Positions 11,170 through 21,298 of a stretch of DNA of 64,000 nt are shown here, in pieces (the first letter of the stretch is position 1; each line of letters opens with the position of its first letter). The translations under genes and the position numbers were made by a program. This stretch comes from Nemertoderma westbladi (taxonomy: Eukaryota > Xenacoelomorpha > Nemertodermatida > Nemertodermatidae): NCBI GenBank assembly GCA_032718475.1, contig JAUCBJ010002523.1, forward strand, positions 62,001-126,000, given 5' to 3'. The notes below the pieces were generated by a model. The model searched no databases, was not told where the DNA came from, and saw only the letters and a program-made list of their open reading frames with translations.

Positions 11170-12140
11170 AAAACGTTAACCCTCTAGCGGGAGACTGGGT
11201 AACTGAAGAAGGAAGGATTAGTTTCCCTACAAAGCCACAGCCTATGGTCTATTACATATCTACCAAGTTTCCGATTGACGGATCATAAATAACGAAATGT
11301 TGGAAGGTTTTCACTTTCATACATTTAGCCCTCTAGCGGCATATTAAAGAACTACGGATCGATCACCTTCCTCACAAAGACGAGGCATGTGGTCTAGTAC
11401 ACACCGGTACTGTATATTCCAAAATTCAGCTTAAATAGATTAAGATCAAGGAATTCGCGAAGGTTATCACTTTCCTACATTTCGCCCTCTAGCGGCAGAC
11501 TCGAAAACTCCGGACCGATTACTGTCCACACAAAGACTTAGGATGTCTTCTAGTACATATATGACAAGTTTCAGCATAATCAGATCATAAACAACTAAAT
11601 GGAAGAATAATTTCACTTTCGGGACATTTCGCCCTCTAGCGGCAGACTGGAGAACTGCAGACAGATTAGCCTCCTTTGAAATTTACAGCTAATGGTCTAG
11701 TACATACTTCCCAAGTTTCAGCTTAAACGGATTAAAAGCAAAGAAATGGGTGGCCATTTAATGTTTAGACATGTGGCCCTCTACCGGCAGACTGGAAAAC
11801 TTCGGACCGATTACAATCCACACAAAGACTCAGGATGTCATCTAGTACATATGTGACAAGTTTCAGCGTAATCAGATCATAAACAACTAAATGGAAGAAT
11901 AATTTCACATTCGGGACATTTCGCCCTCTAGCGGCAGACTGGAGAACTGCAGATGGATTCGCCTCCTTTGAAAGTCACAGCTAATGGTCTAATACATATC
12001 TGCCAAGTTTCAGCTTAAACGGATTAAAAGCAAAGAAATGGGAGGGCATTTAATGTTTAGACATGTGGCCCTCTAGCGGGAGACCATTGCACTGATGGTG
12101 TCTGAAAGTCTCTCAAAAATCTCAACTTTTGCTCATATTG
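11170..12140. repeat. Degenerate satellite array, about 150-bp units in a dimeric pattern
   Basis: The word 'ccctctagcgg' (or 'ccctctaccgg') recurs at 11180, 11329, 11485, 11632, 11777, 11934 and 12069, that is every 135-157 bp. Each unit also holds 'gtctagtacata', 'ccaagtttcagcttaa' and a 'cggattaaa'-like word. Units two apart (11632 and 11934; 11777 and 12069) are more alike than neighbours, giving a dimer of about 295 bp. No coding potential. Confidence 0.8.
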
Positions 12141-12204
12141 ATACCTACAAATTTTCAACTTGGCAGCTTTAAATCCGACAAAGTTATTAGCATGTCAAAA
12201 TCGT

Positions 12205-12228
12205 AACGACGACGACGACGACGACGAC

Positions 12229-12267
<39 letters not shown>

Positions 12268-12317
12268 AACGACGACGACGACGACGACGATGACGACGAC
12301 AACGACGACGACGACAA
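12205..12317. repeat. (GAC)n trinucleotide microsatellite
   Basis: About 113 bp of almost pure gac/acg triplets with a few aac interruptions. Read on the plus strand it gives a run of Asp, on the minus strand Arg-rich frames. Both are simple consequences of the repeat. It is followed at 12360-12395 by a short piece related to the 56-bp repeat at 457-568. Confidence 0.95.
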
Positions 12318-12839
12318 CTATTTGCATAAATTGACCCACCCCCTAACAGTGTCAATTCGCTAAGGCTCCGCCAACTTCGTGGCTCGCCCCACATTATTGC
12401 ACAATATAAGTTTCCCATGTGAGTTAATGAGGCTACTTTCCCCTGCTTGTGTAATAAGTTTGGTACTGACCAAACCTAATACTTTCTTGGGTTGCCAACT
12501 TTGTATTGGCTTCCCCTGCCACTGGCCGCATTCCTGTATTGCTTAAATTTCCTTAGTAGCTTTCGGTCGCTACCATGACAGTATTAGAATATATCTTTAA
12601 AGTTAAGTTACCTCTTCCCCAGCATATTTTACCTTATTTTGTCTTCAATATTAATAATGAAGCAGCATTTGTTACGTCTAATTGTTATGGACTTCCGTCG
12701 AGTGTTGAAAGCCCTTATCTGATTCCCGAGTGCATCTCTAGTTGAATCTACCTTCCTTATCACAATCACTCTGGGTTCGGACAGTACGGAAGCCCACAGG
12801 GGCCACTCTACTTCACACATAATATTTGCTCTCAGTATG

Positions 12840-13281
12840 TGTGAGAGGTTGTCTATATGTGTGAGAGGGTGTCCATATGTGTGAGAGGTTGTCAATATGT
12901 ATGAGATGTGTGAGAGGTTGTCCATATATGTGAGAGGGTGTCCGTATGTGTGAGAGGGTGTCCATATGTGTGAGACGTTGTCCATATGTGTGAGAGGGTG
13001 TCTGTATGTGTGAGATAGTGTCCATATGTGTGAGACGTTGTCCATATGTGTGAGAGGTTGTCCATATGTGTGAGAGGGTGTCCATCTCTGTGAGAGGTTG
13101 TCCATATGTGTGAGAGGGTGTCCGTATGTGTGAGAGGGTGTCCATATGCGTGCGAGGTTGTCCATATGTGTGAGAGGTTGTCCATATGTGTGTGAGGTTG
13201 TCCACATGTGTGAGAGGTTGTCCATATGTGTGTGAGGTTGTCCACAAGTGTGAGAGGTTGTCCATATGTGTGTGAGGTATA
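12840..13281. repeat. 21-bp minisatellite
   Basis: About 21 head-to-tail copies of a 21-bp unit (tgtgtgagaggttgtccata with a trailing t) with variants. Paired units (gtccatat/gtccgtat and ggttg/gggtg) give partial 42-bp periodicity. Because 21 is divisible by 3, all three minus-strand frames stay open as heptapeptide repeats. The array is flanked by two direct copies of an unrelated segment of about 70 bp (12718-12786 and 13331-13399), so it sits inside a duplicated sequence. Confidence 0.95.
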
Positions 13282-13927
13282 TACGATAGAGACAGGACTA
13301 TCGTCGAGTTGTGAGAATGTCGAAATCACTCATCTGATTCCCGAGTGCCTCTCTAGTTGAATCCACCTCCCTTCTCACAATCACTCTGGGTTCGGACAGG
13401 GAACCTATGGTTGGATAGACAGGTCGAGCGATATGTTTGGACTCCAGAGGATGTGTCATAAATATGAATGATTGTGTAACTTACAACTTATATTTTTTCC
13501 GATATAAACTAGTCCTACTTTGCATCACACCAATAATGTTCGTACAAACCAATAATCTTACTAATAGCAAATGACTACTAGACTAGTTAACAACATAACA
13601 ACAAATATCACCAATAAGTTATAGAATGAATGAACACGAGATTATATTTCTTGAATAATATTGATAACTATTTATACACACATACACATAGTATTATAAC
13701 GATTGGTCATGGCTCTTAGGTTTGCACTTTAAAGGAAACAAGCATACTGAGTTATTTTAAAGTGTGGTCGTATATATATCATAACAGTTTTCATGTGGTA
13801 AGACAACGCAGAATAGTTTCAGCGATTTTTCAGATTAACAGAGGGAATAACAATACAAGTTCGAACTGTGTGGATTTAAAGATATTCACTTTTAGAAGGC
13901 GAGCCACACTACTAAAGCTATTGGATA

Positions 13928-14581
13928 TCAGAAGAAGTCAATAGTAATTGTTACGGCCAACAGAATATAAGCAACAGCTCCAGTGAGGTGTTTCGCCAAA
14001 CTAGCTGTCGTGAATATTTCAGCGGTTGTCGATGGTTCTCTCTCGGTTGTTTCTGGTTCGGTTGATACCGGATCAAACACGGGATCATTCCAATCCACGG
14101 TTCCATTGGGGAACAGATAGTCGTGTTCCCACACAAGGTCTACTACTTTGTTGCAGACTTCTGTTCCGTTGCAGCAGATCCGCTGACAACTTGGATGTGT
14201 CAACTCGACGGTGTACGCCGAACTACCTGTCTCGATCTCGTCTCCAACCTTCTTTCTGCATTCCTCTTCATCGTAATCCTTGCAGCCATCAGGCATGCAG
14301 AGTTCTTTCCTTGTATACAACAAACTTTTCAAAACTTCGCTATTTACATTGAATCTACCTGGCAATTGATTATAATGCAGACGGCATGTTGAGCAATCCG
14401 TTTCATTGTAACCTGGATTTTCTTCTTGCCAGCCGCCGCTATCCGGGAACACTTCCGGCAGAGCTGTCTTATAAGTAACCATGGTGTGCGCGGTCATACA
14501 TGATACAGCCGACACATCCATAACTATCTCTGTAACTATATAAATAGCTACAAATAGCATTTTCACATATTCGATATCCAT
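13928..14581 (-). CDS. LU/Ly6-like GPI-anchored secreted protein, copy 1
   Basis: A 217-residue single-exon ORF. The ATG at 14581 has purine G at -3 and G at +4, and it starts a hydrophobic signal peptide (about residues 1-26: FVAIYIVTEIVMDVSA). The mature part has ten cysteines, including CSTC near residue 62, and ends ICCNGTEVCN, the CC-x4-CN signature of the Ly6/uPAR three-finger superfamily. Spacing in the first finger is unusual, with about 37 residues between the first and second Cys. NET and NGT are N-glycosylation sites. A Thr/Glu/Pro-rich stalk and a hydrophobic tail (LTGAVAYILLAVTITI) suggest a GPI anchor. Related proteins act at the outer cell surface in binding or signalling; the ligand here is unknown. 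A different Cys-rich fold is possible. Confidence 0.7.
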   Translation of the reverse strand: MDIEYVKMLFVAIYIVTEIVMDVSAVSCMTAHTMVTYKTALPEVFPDSGGWQEENPGYNETDCSTCRLHYNQLPGRFNVNSEVLKSLLYTRKELCMPDGCKDYDEEECRKKVGDEIETGSSAYTVELTHPSCQRICCNGTEVCNKVVDLVWEHDYLFPNGTVDWNDPVFDPVSTEPETTEREPSTTAEIFTTASLAKHLTGAVAYILLAVTITIDFF

Positions 14582-15250
14582 AACTTTAGATCCTGCGATT
14601 TGTGTTCGATATTCAGTATACCGTTTCCAAGATTATTAATACCGTTAGCTACTGTATTATTTTTTTTAAGAATTATAATTATTAATAATACATAATTGTT
14701 AACAATTTATTACTTTCGATTTGAATGATGGCCATTATTGCTAAAGAATCTTACCAAAGAGATGCCCTGTCTCTTAAATACGAAAGGCATACCATTCCAG
14801 TGGAATGTCTCACAACACGCAAAAGATTTTCGCAGTATAGAAAATTAATACATTAAATTCTGTAATTTTAGATGTTGGTTAAGTTTTTAGATTATAAAAT
14901 TCTAAAATGCAAAAAGTAATAACCAAATAATAAATAATAATTCCTAACACTCGTTTAATATAACGGAAATTAAAACATTTAAATTAAATGTTTAAATGTT
15001 TAAATGTTCCGTTCGGTTTATTATTTTCAACGCACAACATAGTACCGCAGGCGAAGCGTTGTTTCTCAGCACCTGGGAGTATAACACGAACTTTTAGCCC
15101 CCCACTCCCCCCCGTTTGTTAAATTTTAAAAATAAAAATATATAAAAAAATCAATATGTTTGCCTCCTACTCAAAGCAGCTGCATTTTCTCAGACAGAGT
15201 GCCCTTTTTTTGACCAAATGATTATTATTATATTTCGTTCATTATTAATA
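14582..15250 (-). promoter_or_regulatory. Conserved upstream region of LU gene 1
   Basis: These 650-odd bases upstream of the start codon are nearly the same in duplicons 1, 2 and 3, including 'cggtatactgaatatcga' just before the ATG. No clear TATA box can be picked out. Conservation may reflect only recent duplication. The promoter role is inferred from position. Confidence 0.3.
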
Positions 15251-15365
15251 TCTTCGCATTTTTGAGTAAACTCGCCTCGTTTATGTTTAAGGAGTGACTG
15301 GAGTGTCGATAAGGAGTGTCTTTTTACCTCATCCAAGAAGATCCAACATCTTCAAGACTTTTTTG

Positions 15366-16790
15366 TAGGACCAAAAAACTATTTTTCAAAATCTTGGCTC
15401 AAATACACTCCCTCAAGATCCTAATTTTCGAAATGCAATAATCACTACATAATTATTCCCTTTCCCCTTCCTTACCACAATATCCCATCGCCATCTATAA
15501 CCAATATCATGGCCTATTTCCATCCAGTTTCCTTTCCACCCCTTCATTCACCTACCAACTACACTATTGCTAGCTTCCCTGTAAGCTATTGCCATCCAAT
15601 AAGTGAGTGCCCTTTACAAACACTCCCTTCTTTCTCATTGGATCCCCACACTTTGCAAACATTACCATCTTCCTTATTGTACCAAACCCACCCAGTCATT
15701 GACAAGGGAATATTTTGTAATTAATGAAACTCTATGGATCTATGGATTATCATTGGCAGTAACCGGTTATTGGTCAGTTCAAAACAAACCAATATTAATC
15801 ATATTTTACATGTGTTCAACATAAATCACTGCATAAGAAAGACAGATTATTATTAGGTGATAATTAGTGGTCAACTTCATATTGACCCCGGATACTGGGT
15901 TTAAAAAGGGCCACATTTGGATGGAAAAGTCAGTCAGTAACTACAGGCCTTAGTAGATGGTAGCCTCGGCAGCTAATCTAGGCTCTGCTCTTTGGTATCA
16001 GACCTACTTTGATCCATTACTGCATTCGTCTTTTCAGTAGTTCGGTGGTGTTAGGGCTTGTAGGTAATGCTCCTGTTAAGGACTTAGCTTTGGCCGAACA
16101 GCCCTGGAGCGCTCGCGCACTCTGCCTGCTGGCTACTCCATTCGTCCCAGGATCAATGGTTTAGTTTTGAGACAGAGTAGCAGCAATCCTCTTGGGTTTA
16201 ACTCTGTCAGATTATGGTAGTGCTTATGCACTCCGTTCATCGATGTTAATCCTCTAAGTCGTAACACAAAGAAGTAGCCAATCACCTGTATCCAATCGGT
16301 CCCACTGCCGTTTGCACCCAGATGGTAGTTAACCTTGTGTTTGTACTATTGCCACATTTCCAATAGTGTGAACCTGCACCAAGTTTATTACGACTTTTCA
16401 TAGACCCTTTTCACGACAATTTTTCGATAGACTTTGTATATTTTGTGTATTTTAGTATATTGAAACAACTATAATGTATTTTCTATACATTTTGTTTACA
16501 TATATTTTGGATTGTAGTATTTTTCGAGGCTATACTTTGGATCCTAACAGACCCAAAGCACCCCTCTCCCAGTTACTCCTTTTCCCTCTTCCCAGAGGTT
16601 TTTCAATGGTGTTACATTGCGTACACTATTTTTATACCAGAAGGAAACAATATAACACCTGGAAAGAATAGAAATCATGGTGTTTTTGCACTATCTAGAA
16701 AGGGTTGGGGATGTCCTTAAATAACAAGTCATTGAAGAACTGTGTATTATTGCGAGCTATTTCAGTCTTGATACCAAGAAACCAAACTAC
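15366..16790 (+). repeat. Dispersed block P, copy 1
   Basis: A block from 'ttgtaggac' to about 16790 recurs at 30190-31940 with about 95% identity outside indels. It contains 'gggtttaaaaagggccaca' followed about 30 bp later by 'cagtcagtaac', which looks like a TATA box plus initiator. Further on comes 'taatcctctaagtcgtaacac'. The left edges differ between copies immediately before 'tgtaggac', so that end is sharp. It may be part of an LTR or another transposon, but no coding domain is visible. Copy 2 carries a LINE A piece in place of 16628-16696. Confidence 0.6.
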
Positions 16791-17206
16791 ATCCTAGAAG
16801 TCAAGATCGACTACAATCGACTACAACAACATGACCCTTAACCACCCCAAGAGGAGGATGGCCCATGAAGGAGGATGAGGACCAAACCCTTCGAGAGATG
16901 GTCCTGGAAGTGGATGGAATGTCTGGAAATTTAATGATGCTGGAACCAGGACAGCCAGAGAAAGCTTAGTGAGCCAGAGAAAGTCCAAGCTATGAAAGAT
17001 TTCTATTTTAACTTTCTTTTTCATAATTGTGGTTGACTAAATTCTACACATGTCTTTCGATCATCCTATCATCATAATGACGATGGGGTGATTTTAATAC
17101 CACTTATTGGCTATGACTTATTGGAGGAAATCCAGCCAAATAACTAACGGGTCTAGACTTAGCTGACGACTTAGTTAACTTATTAAGTTCTCAGGAAATC
17201 TGATCG
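16791..17206 (+). pseudogene. Decayed LINE A remnant and flank
   Basis: Positions 17014-17130 match LINE A around 53580-53690 ('cataattgtggttgacta', then 'tcatcataatgacgatggg'), the segment between GDTLAPFLF and the FADD motif, with many changes. The rest of this stretch, including the purine-rich 16845-16990, is not recognised. Confidence 0.55.
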
Positions 17207-17282
17207 TATGAGTATACCAATTATATGTACCAAGTACATTATATTGGTTTCTTCTCATGTTTTTAATTAGACTTACTGAGAA

Positions 17283-18400
17283 TGAACTACTGCTAGGTCG
17301 AGCGAGTTCAGACAGTGGAAATGAGATCCTTCCAGGCTTCCCGATTCTCCATAGTTGTTGCAGTTTCGTTTCTCTAAAGTTCAGTATCCCTTTCAAGTAG
17401 GTCTATATATGTTATAGCCGGTCGTCCAAGACTACGCTTTCCATGAGTTGGTTGCCAGAAAAGTAGATCTGGTATGACCTCGACTTTACTTCGCCAGCAG
17501 TACCCACTGAATCAAAATCTGCGTTTACGGACGGTGGTTGAAACAGGTGGTATTGTACAATAAAGCTCGACGTTTGTTATATGTTGTCTCCATCTGATGT
17601 TTAGGGCTGCCCTTAGTAATCCTGTGTAGCAACCATCAATTCGTTGTTCAAGTGATTTAGTCAGTGTCCAGGTCTCACCCTCGTACAAAAATACACTTTC
17701 CACTGTGGCTCGAATGAACTTTGTCTTCAGGTGCCTGGAGAGGTCTGATTTCCAGCTATGGTATCCATTTTCGATAGAGCTATCCATGCCTTTATTATAG
17801 GAAGGGATCTAGGGGTCTTAACCTCGAATGATAAGTTTATTTTACCTAAAATAACTTATCTTTTATTGGCGCAATTGTAGGACTAATCCCATCACATGCA
17901 TACTTTTTAACCGGGTAGTGTACAAATTTAGGAATCGCGTAATTTTCTTGAAATTAATATCTCATATCTCTCCAAACCACGTACGCGTTTCGACCTTACT
18001 GGAGGTAGAAGGACCTGGAGGTAGAAGTCGAGACTACAACCACTAGGCCACAGGTTCTTGAGATATGGAGTATTAATTTCAAAGCCAGCTGCCATTTTAT
18101 TAGCCCCTGATTTTTTATTATTGATAGTAACAATGTGTTGGCAAGCTGCATTTTCCGAGGTGTTTGTTATTATACATTTATTATAGGAAGGGATCTACAT
18201 AATAAATGTTAACAAACACCTCGAAATATGCAGCTTGCCAACACATTTTAACTATCAATACCCATGCCTTTGCTTTCCTAACTTATGTCTTTCTTTGGTA
18301 CTCTCTATCCATGACCCAAGGTATTGGAAGTCATCTGCGTGAGTCTGATCTCTGCAATCACGACTCTGTGGTCCGAACCAATTATGTATGAACTTAGAAT
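17283..18400 (-). pseudogene. LINE B 3' fragment, split by an insertion
   Basis: On the minus strand the sequence encodes the C-terminal part of LINE B (KFIRATVESVFLYEGETWT, LLRAALNIRWRQHITNVELY). It is cut at about 17790 by the insert described separately and resumes at 18268. Several stops and frameshifts interrupt it. The 3' edge ends in an agtagt-like tail at 17283-17300, as in the other LINE B copies (39600, 55030). Confidence 0.7.
17795..18267. mobile_element. SINE-like insertion with target-site duplication
   Basis: About 470 bp are inserted in LINE B between two copies of 'catgccttt' (17787 and 18268 areas). Copy 2 of the duplication (about 55495) has a single 'catgccttt' and no insert, so the empty site is preserved. 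Inside, 17840-17960 matches the SINE-like element at 24805-24930 ('aggactaatcccatcacat'). A tRNA-like stretch on the minus strand near 17975-18055 has an A-box-like tggcctagtgg and a B-box-like ggtcgaaac. The last 150 bp form a hairpin with arms of about 60 bp (18118-18180 and 18200-18262). Confidence 0.6.
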
Positions 18401-18925
18401 GTATTTAGGTAGAATTAATTAGTGTTCTTTAAACTATGTAACTAACACCATAAGACAGGTTCGTTCAAAGTCAAACTTTTTGAGTGGTTTTTGAAAACTC
18501 CAAAATGCCATATTGGCATTTCGGTAGGCGCCCAAGGGCAAGTAACCCTCCATACCCCCCCCACAACTCTTACTGTTGCTGCCTAATACAACGCAATATT
18601 ACTGCTACAGTACAAAGATTATAATACCATGTCCATAGATATTGTAGTTTTTATGAGTTTTTACATAAGCTTTATGCTGGAAGCAATTAAGAATTACAGT
18701 CCACAAGAATTATTGATTCATAAAGCCTGTCAGTAGGCTACTAAACTGTAGATGCCTGGGGTGTTGATATTGCAGTTGTATAGGAATGAGTTTTATGCGA
18801 CATACATTCCCTTCCTTAGGTTCCATACAATACAATCTTATGATGACAGATTATTATGTCAAGAAATATCTGCTCGTAATCCCAACGCGATAACCACGTC
18901 CCGATACGCCACAGCGAAAGCTCAC

Positions 18926-19068
18926 CTCGGAGTATACGCGGTTGCCCCCTTCATCTGCACAACAGATGTTCGGCCGAGTTACGAGCTCCTCAACCGTGTA
19001 GCTTCCTGCACCAACACCCGTTTCATCCGATGCTTCCTTCGTGAGATACATCTGGAGCGCGCGACGTC
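18926..19068 (-). other. Candidate 143-bp exon, copy 1
   Basis: On the minus strand an acceptor-like 'atatcatag' precedes 143 bases that stay open and end in 'ctccgag|gtgagc', a strong splice-donor match. The open frame encodes LQMYLTKEASDETGVG... ending NICCADEGGNRVYSE. Copy 2 (56417-56559) keeps both splice-like sites, the length and the frame with a few substitutions. No family is recognised and the polypyrimidine tract is weak. The opposite strand is also open, so coding is only a possibility. Confidence 0.25.
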
Positions 19069-19879
19069 CTATGATATAATAAAGTTTATTAGTGACTTTC
19101 CATTTTATGGTTCCCAGTTCCTGGAAGGACATCCCGAACATCAGCGAACATGCTCAACGTGAAGGACCAGTTCTCCATGCTGTGCCTCTGAGAATTTTCC
19201 TCGGTACTTAATTAATTTCGTTTAATTTAGTTAAATTGTTTATCGCATTTAATTGTATGTAGTGAGTATTTGATATCGAAGTCACCTTTGATTGTTGAAA
19301 GATTGTATATACTCTTTTCCATGTAAATTTGAGAAAAAACTCAATATTGTGTTACTCATAGAACGATTGTTGAACTTGTACGTGATTTTAGGGAACGGTT
19401 TTGCTGCATACGCTAACTGCATAGTGAAATCTTATATTTTTATCAGAGCATCATTCAATTTCTGTGCGTATGATATTTATGCCTAACTCAGGTTGTATAC
19501 CAACCACCGTGAACCTTGTTTATATGTTGCCTATCATCAGTTATGGTAGTGCTGGGCTCCCATTGGTAACTACCGGTCAAGGTATTCTTATGCCCTATTG
19601 GCTGTTCTATTTTGCAGTGTTGCTTGTTTATATAGTCGATGTTCAATATTAATGATATTTATTAATGCTAATTGTAAACAATTACTTGATATATTTTGTT
19701 AAAAGTCACCAACACCTAGTAAAATAAATTGTACAACATTGCGCTTCACCATAACATACGCACACACACACCCGTCTTCAGATTTATGTTCTACTACTGA
19801 TATTATTTCTTTGACTGTTTTTTCTGTCGCCAGTATCGTTTACGCTAGTGTTCGGTCAACTCACTGGCTCGTTATTATA

Positions 19880-19935
19880 CCCATATAAATCACACCGCGG
19901 CGAGTCTACAGCAGTTTAGGTCCATCAGTTAGTTA
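19880..19935 (+). promoter_or_regulatory. TATA-like core promoter candidate, copy 1
   Basis: A 'ccatataaatcac' TATA-like box lies at about 19881, followed by GC-rich sequence and 'catcagttagttagg' about 40 bp downstream. It is conserved in copy 2 at 57368-57425. About 650 bp further on, 'ggagcgtaagttt' is a good splice donor. Together they suggest the 5' end of a transcription unit, host or retroelement. This is inferred from motifs only. Confidence 0.25.
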
Positions 19936-20558
19936 GGATTCGCTGCGCGGGATTGTTTCTCGCGAGTTTGGTCTGTTTTCTGTAGACTGTATTACTGCCT
20001 CACCGGTTAGGGACTGGTCACACTGATTGTCAAGTTAGCCCAGGCAATTGATTCGCCCAAGTTTAGTAGAAGACATCATCAGGCACCGATCTCGCCAGCA
20101 GGAGTTTGTGTACTTTTAGTATCTATTATTAGGCCCTGGCTGCATTGGCATTCTACAGTAAATCGTGTGAGATTAAATTATTTAATATCAGTAGAATTTG
20201 TAAAATAGAATAAGTAAATTGTGTTTTAATTTTAATATTTAGAATTCAGTATTTGGTTAGCTATACGCTAATTCTGTAATTTAATTTTGTATTTGGGCCG
20301 TGTGTGTGTAACGGTGTTATTTTTTGGTACTAAAAAAGGTACTTAGGGTTTAAAGACCAATTAGTATCGGTACCTAGGAAGAGTAGTCCCCGTAAAACTC
20401 TCTCTCACCTTCGATTTTTCAGGACTCATTTCTGGACTGCCTCGGGGATCAGGCCGTTTTTCAGCAAGTTTGGGAGATAAAGGATTCGTCCGCAACACTG
20501 GGAACGGAACAGTTCTCGTCCAGTTTTTATCTGGGGATCTGTTCGACTGGAAAGGAGC

Positions 20559-20693
20559 GTAAGTTTTTCGACTCGTGTAGATTAAACTTAGAGCACACTA
20601 TTACTCAAAATTGTTATGAATTTGTTTGATATTTTTCCTCTATTCATTGGTGTTTGGCTTATTATTTTTGTAATTGTTCATCTATTTTGATAG
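20559..20693 (+). other. Candidate small intron, copy 1
   Basis: The donor 'gagc|gtaagt' at 20559 and the acceptor 'tctattttgatag' ending at 20693 bound a 135-bp T-rich intron-like stretch. Both sites are kept in copy 2 (about 58071-58207). The downstream open frame at 20835-21053 begins at TTG, not ATG, so the coding sequence of any such transcript is unclear. Confidence 0.3.
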
Positions 20694-21298
20694 CGTATAC
20701 CACTATCCCACTTATTGGTACAGATTTAGCCGGTAGGCTAAATTATTATTTTATTATATACTACAGTATAATTAGAGATATTATTTGTACCGGTTCGGGT
20801 ATATATAAATATATACCAAGGTTAGTTTGACATTTTGACATTTAAATATTATTACTATCTAAACTGGACGTATATAATTACCGACTTGAGTGACATACAA
20901 CACTCTACGAGAAACCCGTGTGATGCAGACAGATCAACAGTAGACGAACCCAGAAGGAGGACTCGCGATTCTACTGATGTCACACCGCGTGTATCGCCGG
21001 TACCACCAATGGAAATACCGGAAGCTCTAGTGTTCGCGCTTTTAGACCTTTAACAGTTTAACCTGTTAATTTACATATTGTCTTATGTTGTCTGACAGCC
21101 CACACACAAACACATATGACCACAGTAGAAGCCAGTCCAGCGCGGCGTGTGACCCACTGTGTGTGGGAGACTGAATTCTATGGCCGAGAGTGGGGTAGCC
21201 TACTTTGTATTATTCGATTGATCTCTACTATATAATCTCCAAAAACTGTGCTTATTTTCATGGCAATACCAACAGTTTCTTTAGATGCTGCGCTTTAA

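Larger units (their letters stand above)
13282..15254. repeat. LU duplicon 1 (segmental duplication carrying LU gene 1)
   Basis: The stretch from 'tatacgatagagacagg' to 'ttcattattaatatcttc' recurs as duplicons 2 (23750-26940), 3 (44500-47965) and 4 (59200-61600). Here the left part is short and starts directly at the minisatellite, and the SINE-like insert of copies 2 and 3 is absent. Sequence on both sides of the gene is shared, so the copies arose by DNA duplication and not by reverse transcription of a message. Confidence 0.85.
17207..21298. repeat. Segmental duplication Q, copy 1 (about 4 kb)
   Basis: This block matches 54951-58816 in the same order and orientation, from 'accaattatatgtacca' to the TTAA at 21295-21298. 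Copy 1 differs by a 470-bp insertion at 17795-18267 and by piggyBac sequence right after the TTAA. Partial third and fourth pieces lie at 1005-1330 (inverted) and 33384-33770. Identity is about 95% by eye. Confidence 0.85.

Noticed and set aside
12155-12418. Open frames of poly-Asp (plus) and poly-Arg (minus)
   Set aside because: They are translations of the GAC microsatellite and have no gene context.
12629-13329. Three overlapping minus-strand frames of Thr/His/Leu heptads
   Set aside because: All three frames are open because the minisatellite unit is 21 bp; no start context or flanking coding signal.
15366-16618. Solo LTR reading of block P (tgta...taca ends)
   Set aside because: Similarity between copies continues beyond the proposed right end, and no target-site duplication or adjacent element sequence supports it.
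18752-19162. 136-codon plus-strand frame opposite the candidate exon
   Set aside because: No recognisable features, and copy 2 lacks the first third; the minus-strand splice-like sites seemed more informative.
20835-21053. 72-codon plus-strand frame in both copies of duplication Q
   Set aside because: It starts at TTG, has no recognisable domain, and conservation follows from recent duplication.
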